Part shown: piece by piece, positions 7,827 through 13,840 of the stretch
How the letters are laid out: each line of letters starts with the position of its first letter
Position numbering within the stretch: the stretch's first letter is position 1
Source: CAWEFA01 sp963808135
GTDB taxonomy: Bacteria; Bacteroidota; Bacteroidia; Bacteroidales; DTGW01
Direction: 5' to 3'
Assembly (NCBI GenBank): GCA_963808135.1
Contig: CAWEFA010000046.1
Location: forward strand, 1 to 17,871
Length of the DNA: 17,871 bases
Translations under genes and position numbers: made by a program
Notes under the pieces: generated by a model
The model's database searches: none
Told to the model about the DNA's origin: nothing
The model's input: only the letters and a program-made list of their open reading frames with translations

Positions 7827-9041
7827 TTATCTTCTCATGGCTTTGGTTAAATCTAATTTATAAACCGAATATAATGGGTAAATAAGAACTACAAGCACAA
7901 TTGTAAAAACAATGTAAACCTGCTGGAGCATATAATCGAGCTGCCAGGCAGTCGGTAAAATCGGCTCCATACCAAAAGCAGCATAAGATTTAGCCATTGA
8001 AGCTCCCATATGGATTGGATTAAAATGAAAATAAGCAACAATCGGCAAGCTTCCCAGAAACCCGAAAAATAAACCCAACATACAAATAAAGGCAAGTTCA
8101 AAACTAACCAACTGAATTAATCTGCTACGCTGCATACCTACGGTTATCATAATTCCAAACTCATGCCGGCGTTCGGCAATCATCATTAAAACAGTGCCAA
8201 AAACACCAAATCCCACAATCAGGTAGAGCAAAGAAATAATAATCATTCCACTTCCCTCGTTGCTTACGTATTGCTGGTATAGCTCAATAAGCATCTCTTT
8301 CCATGACATTACTTCGTAGGCATTTGAATTAACAACCTTATTAATTTTCCTGATGGCTTTATCCATTTCCTGTGGGTTTTTCAAATCAACTACAACAGAT
8401 GTAATACGCCCCTGTGCCGAATAATAGTCTTGAGCCAATGGCAAAGGCATATACACCATCTGGTTGTCGAATTCCGGCGATGGAAGCTTTACAATGCCAA
8501 GAATTTTGTAAATACCATTTGCACCCATTCCCTGGTATCCCTGGCTTAGCAATACGATGGAATCATTAACTTTTAACCCCAGGTATTTTGAAAGGCGTTC
8601 CGATAAAATTACCCCTGTATCGTTGCCGGTGAAATATCTTCCCGAAACAATTTTTTTATTGAGTTCTGTAAATTCATTTTCCAAAGCCGGATCAATGCCA
8701 ACCGTAATTACGCCTTTTGTTTTATCGCCCGATGATGCCAAAGAAAATGATTCGAGGCGCGGAATGAGCCCTTTGACTTGTTTAAGCTCTTTAACTTTTT
8801 CAAATACCGGGTCATTGGCAGCCATGCTATAATCGAAAGTCTTGTTGTCCCAATAGCCTTTTCCGTGAATCTGGACATAGCCTGTGTAGGAATGCAGCAC
8901 GTTATTAATAAGGTACACCCAGGCACCGTGTTTGAAGCCACGTGCGATGATGGCAAAAAATACCGCAAAGAATACCGATGCCACTGTTATCAATGTCCGG
9001 CGCCTGTTGCGCCATAAATTTCGCCAAGCCAATTTTAACAT
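7827..9041 (-). CDS. FtsX/LolC-family ABC permease (first subunit)
   Basis: 404 residues. MLKLAWRNLWRNRRRT is the amphipathic N-terminal segment shared with the other permease and with LolC/E proteins. TM1 is at about 17-36. A periplasmic core of about 230 residues includes VGIDPALE, GVILSERLSKYLGLKV and GIVKLPSPEFDNQMVYMPL. The C-terminal FtsX domain has TMs near 268-290, 310-335 and 375-395, with the AERRHEFGIMITVGMQRSRL coupling segment. It ends VYKLDLTKAMRR. The 32-bp GTTG-rich repeat copy 2 abuts the start codon, and a four-helix-bundle gene separates it from the LolA-like gene that would otherwise be its direct neighbour. Confidence 0.9.
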   Translation of the reverse strand: MLKLAWRNLWRNRRRTLITVASVFFAVFFAIIARGFKHGAWVYLINNVLHSYTGYVQIHGKGYWDNKTFDYSMAANDPVFEKVKELKQVKGLIPRLESFSLASSGDKTKGVITVGIDPALENEFTELNKKIVSGRYFTGNDTGVILSERLSKYLGLKVNDSIVLLSQGYQGMGANGIYKILGIVKLPSPEFDNQMVYMPLPLAQDYYSAQGRITSVVVDLKNPQEMDKAIRKINKVVNSNAYEVMSWKEMLIELYQQYVSNEGSGMIIISLLYLIVGFGVFGTVLMMIAERRHEFGIMITVGMQRSRLIQLVSFELAFICMLGLFFGFLGSLPIVAYFHFNPIHMGASMAKSYAAFGMEPILPTAWQLDYMLQQVYIVFTIVLVVLIYPLYSVYKLDLTKAMRR

Positions 9042-9071
9042 AGTTGCTGGTTGTTCGTTGCCGGTTGTTAG
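9040..9071. repeat. Inverted repeat, left arm (copy 2)
   Basis: Reads ATAGTTGCTGGTTGTTCG onwards. It matches the reverse complement of 9483-9514 at 28 of 32 positions. It ends one base before the stop codon of the four-helix gene and starts inside the start codon of the permease at 9041. Confidence 0.8.
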
Positions 9072-9072
9072 T

Positions 9073-9453
9073 TTAGGACTGTGTTGTTTTTAAATTTTTA
9101 TAATAATTTATAAACCCATTCAAAAGTTTTTTACATTCGGTGACCAAATACAGAAGATTTTCAAGCTGTGCCATATTTAAGTATCCTAAATCAAAAGCAA
9201 TATACAATTGTGTTTCTAATTCATACAGCGAACCCCTTGAAATGTATAGAAATTGAATGGTATCTTTTGCAGTTTGTCTTCCTGAACCTTCAGCAATATT
9301 CGAGGCAACTGAAATAGCACATCTTCTTATTTGATTTGTTAAGCCATATAATTCTTCTTTAGGAAAGGTTTTTGTAATGATATAAACTTCCTTAGCAAAG
9401 ATTCTGCTTTTCTTCCAAACATCAAGATCAAAATACGATTTTATAGATTCCAT
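9073..9453 (-). CDS. Four-helix-bundle protein (S23 / TIGR02436 family)
   Basis: 126 residues, wholly alpha-helical by composition. DLDVWKKSR, FPKEELYGLTNQIRRCAISV, ASNIAEGSGR and FLYISRGSLYELETQL are the signature segments of the S23/TIGR02436 four-helix bundle family, first met as products of intervening sequences in 23S rRNA and widespread in Bacteroidota genomes. The function is unsettled; the protein is cytoplasmic with no catalytic residues evident. Here the gene sits between the LolA-like gene and the permease, on the same strand, but is bracketed by 32-bp inverted repeats (9040-9071 and 9483-9514). I read it as an insertion in the export operon, not a working part of it. No Shine-Dalgarno site. 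Confidence 0.88.
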   Translation of the reverse strand: MESIKSYFDLDVWKKSRIFAKEVYIITKTFPKEELYGLTNQIRRCAISVASNIAEGSGRQTAKDTIQFLYISRGSLYELETQLYIAFDLGYLNMAQLENLLYLVTECKKLLNGFINYYKNLKTTQS

Positions 9454-9482
9454 AATTATACTTTTTTACTAACAACCAAAAA

Positions 9483-9514
9483 CCAGCAACCAGCAACGAA
9501 CAACCAACAACTAT
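9483..9514. repeat. Inverted repeat, right arm (copy 3)
   Basis: Contains CCAGCAACCAGCAACGAAC followed by CAACCAACAACTAT. Its reverse complement matches 9040-9071 (28/32) and 7740-7771 (26/32). Further GTTG/CAAC units continue to about 9468 on the gene side. It ends 10 bases before the stop codon of the LolA-like gene. Confidence 0.8.
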
Positions 9515-9524
9515 CAACCAATGG

Positions 9525-10277
9525 CTATCTGATTGTTTTCATATTTTGTTGCGAAAAGAACCCGTCATCTATGGGTTTATTGAATGTTGTTTTGTCGAAA
9601 TCCACAATGGTTTTGTTGCCGGGTTTATCGGCAGGGATAATTTCAAAGTGTGTGGGGATTTCACGGTCGCCCATGGTTTTAATTGCTGAAGCGGATTCGG
9701 TTTTAACAAGTTGGTTATCTTCATCAAAAAATTCTGTTTTCATTTGGAAAAAGCCCGGTTTGCTTATCCACTTGATTAAAGAGCCCCACACAACAGCGGC
9801 ATTGGGTTTTGGTACAAGCTTTATTTTATAACAATTTGTTTCATTGCAAATTTCACTTCCAAGCAATGTTTGGTCGTAATCATCAACAATTGAAGCGGCT
9901 TTTAGCAAATCGTCATTAGTAAAGTCTGATCCCATCCAACCTTGCGACATCATAGACGGGGGTAGTTTAATCATTCGCTGAATATTGGGGACCCAATTCC
10001 AGATTTCATTTTTACGTTTCAGAAATGTTTGCCCTTTTTCTTTCGCCGGCTCAGTTATAATAACCATGCTTAAACTACTTCCTTTCGACCAGGAATGAAA
10101 TGCTATTGTACGTTGCCACGTTGGCCTTACAATTGACATGTGCATATAACTTTCATTGGTTTGGCCCTGCATAAGGTCGTTTGCTTTTTTTACAATTTCT
10201 TTTGCCGAAGGTTGCTGACTTTTGGCCGTCAAACATAGAATGAGCAATGTGATGGTAAGTTGAATATATTTCATCAT
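9525..10277 (-). CDS. LolA-like outer membrane lipoprotein-sorting protein
   Basis: 250 residues with an N-terminal signal peptide (YIQLTITLLILCLTAKSQQ). After 'AKEIVKKANDLMQGQT' the mature part has the alternating strands of the LolA-like half-barrel. Typical segments are GQTFLKRKNEIWNWVPNIQR, IKLPPSMMSQGWMGSDFTND, a late KTMGDREIPTHFEI and a final PIDDGFFSQQNMKTIR. MGSDFTNDDL and the preceding W.P...R..K(L)P match the family annotated as 'outer membrane lipoprotein-sorting protein', which is distinct from classical LolA and often found beside RND or ABC exporters. Such half-barrels bind lipid chains, so this is the likely periplasmic carrier for the FtsX/ABC machine. It starts 9 bases after the TetR stop; ATG at 10274 is an equal alternative start. 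Confidence 0.87.
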   Translation of the reverse strand: MMKYIQLTITLLILCLTAKSQQPSAKEIVKKANDLMQGQTNESYMHMSIVRPTWQRTIAFHSWSKGSSLSMVIITEPAKEKGQTFLKRKNEIWNWVPNIQRMIKLPPSMMSQGWMGSDFTNDDLLKAASIVDDYDQTLLGSEICNETNCYKIKLVPKPNAAVVWGSLIKWISKPGFFQMKTEFFDEDNQLVKTESASAIKTMGDREIPTHFEIIPADKPGNKTIVDFDKTTFNKPIDDGFFSQQNMKTIR

Positions 10278-10286
10278 TATAGTCTT

Positions 10287-10889
10287 TTAATAAATAGGTT
10301 TTTCAAGTCGTTTTAAAATTCTCTCTATTATTTTTTTGTTATCAAAATTTGGGGTAGACTGGATAATATTAATCATTAACCCATCCATTACAGAATTGGC
10401 ATGAACAGCATCAGCTATGGGATTTTTTGAACTTTGTTTTTTGTAATATTTCTCCAATAAATCAAATTGCGAAAATATGACGCCTTTATAATCCTGATAT
10501 ATTAATTCAGCTACACCTGGTTGAAAAGCCAATGCAAAGTACAATCTCCAAAAATGGATATTGTCATTCATTATTTTAAATATTTTTTTAATCAACTTAC
10601 GAAAACTCACAGGTGTAAGCATTTCTTCCGGGAAGTTTTTATCCAATAATGGAGTGAAGGTGTCGAAGATTTCTTTGAATCCATTGCTTACAACAGCTTT
10701 TAATAATTCCTCTTTGCTTTTAAAATAATTATATAACAGACCTTTTGCAATGCCTGCATGTTGCGCAATCATGCTTATGGAAGTGCCATGATAGCCATAG
10801 GTTGCAAATATCTCCAATGCTGTTTCGAGGATCAACTCTCGTTTTTCCTGCCTCACTTTTTCAAATTGCACTTTTGTTTTTGGCGACAT
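10287..10889 (-). CDS. TetR-family transcriptional regulator
   Basis: 200 residues from the ATG at 10889. An N-terminal DNA-binding domain (about 14-60) has a clear helix-turn-helix: GTSISMIAQHAGIAKGLLYN (35-54), then YFKSKEELL. The C-terminal helical domain, which would bind ligand and dimerise, is not similar to anything I can name. I rejected the longer open frame to 10964, because a near-perfect palindrome and a TAATTTTG promoter box lie inside that extension, immediately upstream of 10889. It is followed after 9 bases by the LolA-like gene, so it probably represses itself and the export operon. Confidence 0.9.
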   Translation of the reverse strand: MSPKTKVQFEKVRQEKRELILETALEIFATYGYHGTSISMIAQHAGIAKGLLYNYFKSKEELLKAVVSNGFKEIFDTFTPLLDKNFPEEMLTPVSFRKLIKKIFKIMNDNIHFWRLYFALAFQPGVAELIYQDYKGVIFSQFDLLEKYYKKQSSKNPIADAVHANSVMDGLMINIIQSTPNFDNKKIIERILKRLEKPIY

Positions 10890-10890
10890 A

Positions 10891-10916
10891 ATTTTGACTG
10901 AACGTTCGGTCAAAAT
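10891..10916. promoter_or_regulatory. TetR operator palindrome
   Basis: A 26-base inverted repeat: the left arm ATTTTGACTGAAC and the right arm's reverse complement ATTTTGACCGAAC differ at one of 13 positions. The central TGA(C/T)..GAACGTTC.. pattern with immediately adjacent arms is a common TetR-family operator design. It lies one base upstream of the tetR start and overlaps the candidate -7 box at 10911-10918, so a bound repressor would block the promoter. Confidence 0.8.
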
Positions 10917-10942
10917 TATATAATATTTTTTAAATAGTTCCA
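10911..10942 (-). promoter_or_regulatory. Promoter of the tetR-led export operon
   Basis: The reverse strand has TAATTTTG (10911-10918), an exact TAnnTTTG -7 match. Upstream of it lie 21 bases and then TGG (10940-10942) in the -33 place, a weak match to TTG. The -7 box overlaps the palindromic operator. The leader would be about 20 bases. Confidence 0.55.
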
Positions 10943-10975
10943 GATTTTGAAAATAATTTTGCAACCCATTTCAAA

Positions 10976-11407
10976 TCATTTTCTGTTTTTGCCAAAAAGT
11001 TTTTTATCGAAGGAGAAGCCTCCACCTCCATAATATAAAATGTAAAGCAATAACATTGTCATGGAAAAGTCAGTTCGATATTCGTGGGCAAAGCGCCAGA
11101 ACCCCTGATGTAAAAGCATCGGCCATTTTGTTGTAATGAATGCTGTTATCATTACAATTAATAAAGGAATAGCCGCCAACCGGCTTAATAACCCAAAAAG
11201 CAATAAAGTACCGCATACAATTTCAAAAAAACCTGTAAAGGAAGCCCATAAATGGGGGTGCATAAACCCGATTTTTTCAAAACGACCTGTACCCAATAAT
11301 TCAGGGTATAAAAATTTCTGTATACCTTCTGAAAGGAATATCAAGCCTACGATTAACCTTGCTATAATCGCCGGTACTGTTGTTGTTTCATTAATCTTCT
11401 TTATCAT
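10976..11407 (-). CDS. DoxX-family inner-membrane protein
   Basis: 143 residues with four predicted membrane segments: VPAIIARLIVGLIFLSEGIQ, WASFTGFFEIVCGTLLLFGL, LAAIPLLIVMITAFITT and FSMTMLLLYILYYGG. The first helix followed by GIQKFLYPE, then a G..GRFEKIGF loop, then the second helix, is the DoxX/DoxD-like arrangement (family four-helix membrane protein; function usually unproven, some linked to thiol and redox homeostasis). The acidic E27 and E62 inside or next to membrane segments are typical. It follows the hydrolase gene by 9 bases, so it is likely co-transcribed with it; the tetR promoter begins in the gap after it. Confidence 0.85.
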   Translation of the reverse strand: MIKKINETTTVPAIIARLIVGLIFLSEGIQKFLYPELLGTGRFEKIGFMHPHLWASFTGFFEIVCGTLLLFGLLSRLAAIPLLIVMITAFITTKWPMLLHQGFWRFAHEYRTDFSMTMLLLYILYYGGGGFSFDKKLFGKNRK

Positions 11408-11416
11408 TTTCAGTTT

Positions 11417-12802
11417 TTAATTTGGAGCTTTCGGATTTATTAATTCCATAAATGCCTGCATGTTCCTGAGATTATCCAACATCGGGTCGTATAGCAGTTT
11501 AGACTGGTCGTTGAAACCAAACTTTATAGCTGTTCTTAATGAGTTCACAGCGTCTTCAGGCCTGTAGGTGTTTGCATAATAACAACAGAGAAAATATAAA
11601 TAATCGGGATTTTCCGGATCGGCCAAACCATATATTTTAAGAAATTTCTCTGCGGCGTTCCAGTTTTGCTGCGCCAATGCATTATTAACATAACTGTATG
11701 ATAAAAGGCTTACAAAAGCAAGCAAACGTTTGGCATAAGATTTTTCAAGACGGTTTTGTGCTTTATTTTCAGAATTTTTAATATCGTTTAATTCTTTTAT
11801 CCACCATTCCGTGGGCGATTCATTTATACTTTTTGCAAATACCTGTTGTTTCTCCATTTCATTGAGCAGTATTTTTTTCTCTTTTTCAAGATAGCCCGTT
11901 AATAATTGATCCCGGGAAATGTTATTCAATGTTGCGGCAATTTTTGAACTATCAGCCAGGCCATTGGTTATTTTCAAAGTGTTGCCAAGCATATAATAGG
12001 CCTTCATAAGGCTGTCAGGGCTTTTAGCTGCTTCGAGTTGTTCAGCCCCGCCAATATTTTTATTAACAAAATTTTTAATTAGCGTATCGTTTAAACCGAT
12101 GAGTTTATCTTTCATAGCAAAAATTTCCATTATAGTTACTGCTTGTTCCAGCGTTTCTTTTGGCGGCCAATGATGAATGCCGTCGAAGCTTAAAAAAATA
12201 TTACGGCCAGGCCAATTTTTCAACGAAGTTTCCAGGCGCCTCATTTCAAGATAATTCATATCTATATTTCCGGCTATCCCAATTAAATTATAAGTTGTGT
12301 TTGCATCGGCAGGATCGACTGCCCCGGAACAGGCAATTACACCTGCTGCATTTTTGTAACTATTGGCAATTAAGCAGGCAACCCTGGCGCCTCCTGAAAA
12401 TCCCGCATAATAAACCCGTTTGGGATCAATGGCTATTTTCTTTTTGGTATCTTCAAATAAAATTTCAATTATATGCGACATTTCCGTTTGCTGCAAACCA
12501 TTTTTGGAATTGTTGGAACCAATTAAAATATAGCCGTATTTTTCGGCAACATTCTTTAACAACGTTAACGGCAATTTGCCATCGCTTTTCGGATCAAAGC
12601 AATAAATTACAGGCCAGTTTCGGTCGATTTTATAGTTCGAAGGCAAAAATAAACTATAACTCAGGTTTGGGTCAGTTTTACATAAAACATTATCGATAAT
12701 TCCGCCTTTATGCGCCCACTGATAAAAGTCCCACTTGGTTTTGTCGCCATAGTTGCAGGCAGTTAATGAAATAAATAATAAATAAATAGCTGTTCTTTTC
12801 AT
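11417..12802 (-). CDS. Lipoprotein alpha/beta hydrolase with C-terminal helical repeat domain
   Basis: 461 residues. A lipoprotein signal ends in the lipobox LTAC (C16), so the mature protein should be lipid-anchored. Residues about 45-215 form an alpha/beta hydrolase core: PVIYCFDPK strand, nucleophile S136 in GFSGG, acid D181 in AGNID, and catalytic H210/H211 in FDGIHHWPP, as in feruloyl-esterase/phospholipase-like enzymes. The remaining 240 residues are helical, with TPR-like NWNAAEKFLKIYGLADPENP and YRPEDAVNSLRTAIKFGF near the end. The substrate is unknown; an ester hydrolase at the cell envelope is likely. It is the first gene of a unit with doxX and has a well-formed promoter at 12826-12857. 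Confidence 0.82.
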   Translation of the reverse strand: MKRTAIYLLFISLTACNYGDKTKWDFYQWAHKGGIIDNVLCKTDPNLSYSLFLPSNYKIDRNWPVIYCFDPKSDGKLPLTLLKNVAEKYGYILIGSNNSKNGLQQTEMSHIIEILFEDTKKKIAIDPKRVYYAGFSGGARVACLIANSYKNAAGVIACSGAVDPADANTTYNLIGIAGNIDMNYLEMRRLETSLKNWPGRNIFLSFDGIHHWPPKETLEQAVTIMEIFAMKDKLIGLNDTLIKNFVNKNIGGAEQLEAAKSPDSLMKAYYMLGNTLKITNGLADSSKIAATLNNISRDQLLTGYLEKEKKILLNEMEKQQVFAKSINESPTEWWIKELNDIKNSENKAQNRLEKSYAKRLLAFVSLLSYSYVNNALAQQNWNAAEKFLKIYGLADPENPDYLYFLCCYYANTYRPEDAVNSLRTAIKFGFNDQSKLLYDPMLDNLRNMQAFMELINPKAPN

Positions 12803-12825
12803 AATTAAATACTTTATGTTTTTGG

Positions 12826-12857
12826 CAAATTTATATTTTTAAAAAAAAAATATTCAA
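12826..12857 (-). promoter_or_regulatory. Bacteroidota-type promoter of the hydrolase-doxX unit
   Basis: The reverse strand has TTG (12855-12857), 21 bases, then TAAATTTG (12826-12833), matching the -33 TTG / -7 TAnnTTTG consensus of the Bacteroidota housekeeping sigma factor. The spacer is a run of T and A. The -7 box lies 23 bases upstream of the start codon. Confidence 0.65.
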
Positions 12858-12893
12858 CAGGTTTCTTAATAAACCAAAAATAATTGGGTCTAT

Positions 12894-12977
12894 TTATCCA
12901 CCCGAACGTTTCACTTTGTAGCCTTCATCTGTAAGAAGCTGAATAGTTTTATCGCAAAAATCGCCCTGAATAATCCT
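12894..12977 (-). CDS. SUI1/YciH-type translation initiation factor, C-terminal fragment
   Basis: Only the last 27 residues are present: RIIQGDFCDKTIQ...DEGYKVKRSGG, then TAA. The IIQGD(F/Y).DK.....L...GYKVKR.GG ending is characteristic of the bacterial SUI1/eIF1 homologues (YciH) of Bacteroidota. The N-terminal 80 or so residues are missing because the sequence upstream (higher coordinates) switches to a GC-rich flagellar locus at about 12980. The frame continues open into the foreign sequence by chance. In the parent genome it would lie upstream of the hydrolase gene on the same strand. Confidence 0.7.
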   Translation of the reverse strand, partial: RIIQGDFCDKTIQLLTDEGYKVKRSGG

Positions 12978-12990
12978 GGCTTGCAAGCAT
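12975..12990. other. Right chimeric junction
   Basis: The SUI1-like reading frame is homologous only up to about 12977. Beyond it, composition jumps to GC-rich and the sequence belongs to a flagellar gene cluster. Together with the left join this delimits a 12.4-kb Bacteroidota segment between two foreign flanks. Confidence 0.75.
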
Positions 12991-13147
12991 CGGCGCTTCG
13001 CCGGCGCTGAGCGTGTGTGCCTGGTTTTGCACACAAAGAAATTTCGGTGGAGGTGTCGTTCGACGTACGGTTGATGCCGAGAGCCCGCAGCAAGCAGACA
13101 GGCCGCGAATGCCGAGCGCAAGGATCGATGGGTTCGAACGAGCGGAA

Positions 13148-13451
13148 TTAGTGAAAAGTCCGTGAGTCGAACAGCAAGGCGCTCACCTACGACCTCAAAC
13201 TCTGTCCATCCAACCAATTGCCCATTCACCCGCAGGGGTAAGTCGCTGCTCTGGTGATAAGCTGTCTCGACAATGGATCCTTTCGCGAGGCTGAGTAGGT
13301 CACCAACTGAAAACCTGACTACCGGAATGTCCAGCGCCAGCGTACACGGGAGCCAGGGAAGTGACTCATATCGGTCACTTTCCTGAAGATTTTCTGCCGG
13401 CTGCGGAGCCTTGGCCGCTTTCAAGTCCACTATCGGTGTCGCGATGTTCAT
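13148..13451 (-). CDS. fliN: Flagellar motor switch protein FliN (SpoA domain)
   Basis: About 101 residues from the ATG at 13451. PWLPCTLALDIPVVRFSVGD is followed by LLSLAKGSIVETAYHQSSDL, PLRVNGQLVGWTEFEVVGER and LAVRLTDF. The strands and the V(N)G.L.GW.EFEVVG...AVR(L)T segment are the SpoA/FliMN C-ring domain, which forms the cytoplasmic rotor ring with FliM. After F at 13155 the frame continues into nonsense; removing one T from the TTTT run gives DFH-stop at 13148, close to the normal FliN length, so I place the end there. An in-frame extension to an ATG at 13556 is unlike FliN; AGGGGAAG about 8-15 bases before 13451 supports the chosen start. The sequence between 12985 and 13147 is unassigned. 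Confidence 0.75.
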
Positions 13452-13840
13452 TGCTTTCACTTCCCCTTGTTGATGGACCCATCCCGCATAGGCTCGGCGA
13501 GTATCGTGCGCATCGTCTATCTGCGATGGCGATTGCTCGATGGAAGCCAAATGCATTGGTTTTACGATAAGTATGAAAGCAATTGGGTGACCGTTCGCAC
13601 AGAGGAGTCTTTTTAGCGAGTCACGAATCAGTGGGAGGCGGGCTAAGTAGCCGCAGTATAAGGAGAAATCGCTCTAGTACAGTGTGCTGCCAATGCGCTC
13701 GCGTTGATCGTCACTGCGCGAATGCGGTGGCTGCGTGAGGTGGATATAAGAGGAGTTCGGTATTAAGGAGCGTGGCCGCTCTGCTAACTAGCAGAGCGGT
13801 CCGTCGCTTATGTAGAGCTAAGAATCAGCTTCCACGATAC
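13452..13840. other. Spacer between flgE and fliN
   Basis: About 390 bases without a recognisable gene on either strand. On the reverse strand the first 105 bases stay open in frame with fliN but show no family likeness. A short frame ending KGK-stop at the fliN start could be the broken tail of another gene. The strong hairpin at 13774-13801 is the only clear structure. Given the indel rate nearby, a small or truncated gene cannot be excluded. Confidence 0.4.
13774..13801 (-). terminator. Strong hairpin downstream of flgE
   Basis: CCGCTCTGCT (13776-13785) pairs perfectly with AGCAGAGCGG (13790-13799) around the four-base loop AACT; two more pairs (one G-U) extend the base. It lies about 40 bases after the flgE stop. 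No T-run follows on either strand, so it is not a standard intrinsic terminator; it may end the operon, protect the mRNA 3' end, or bind a protein. Confidence 0.5.

Larger units (their letters stand above)
9040..9514. mobile_element. Putative inverted-repeat-bounded cassette carrying a four-helix gene
   Basis: A 475-base unit: left arm 9040-9071, the four-helix-bundle gene, right arm 9483-9514. The arms are inverted relative to each other with four mismatches. No transposase is present, so if it moves it must be mobilised in trans. No flanking target duplication was recognised by eye. The same repeat occurs alone at 7740-7771, which could be a footprint of another insertion or simply a dispersed repeat. 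Confidence 0.4.

Noticed and set aside
10890..10964. Longer start for the TetR gene
   Set aside because: The extension contains the operator palindrome and the -7 box and has no family similarity.
600..12985. Horizontal transfer of a genomic island into an Acidobacteriota chromosome
   Set aside because: Both ends cut housekeeping-type genes, no integrase, tRNA attachment site or terminal repeat is present at the joins, and frame errors are confined to the flanks; an artefact is simpler.
12894..13556. Single 220-codon minus-strand protein
   Set aside because: It is a chance fusion: FliN at the N-terminal side, out-of-frame filler in the middle and the SUI1 tail of another organism at the end.
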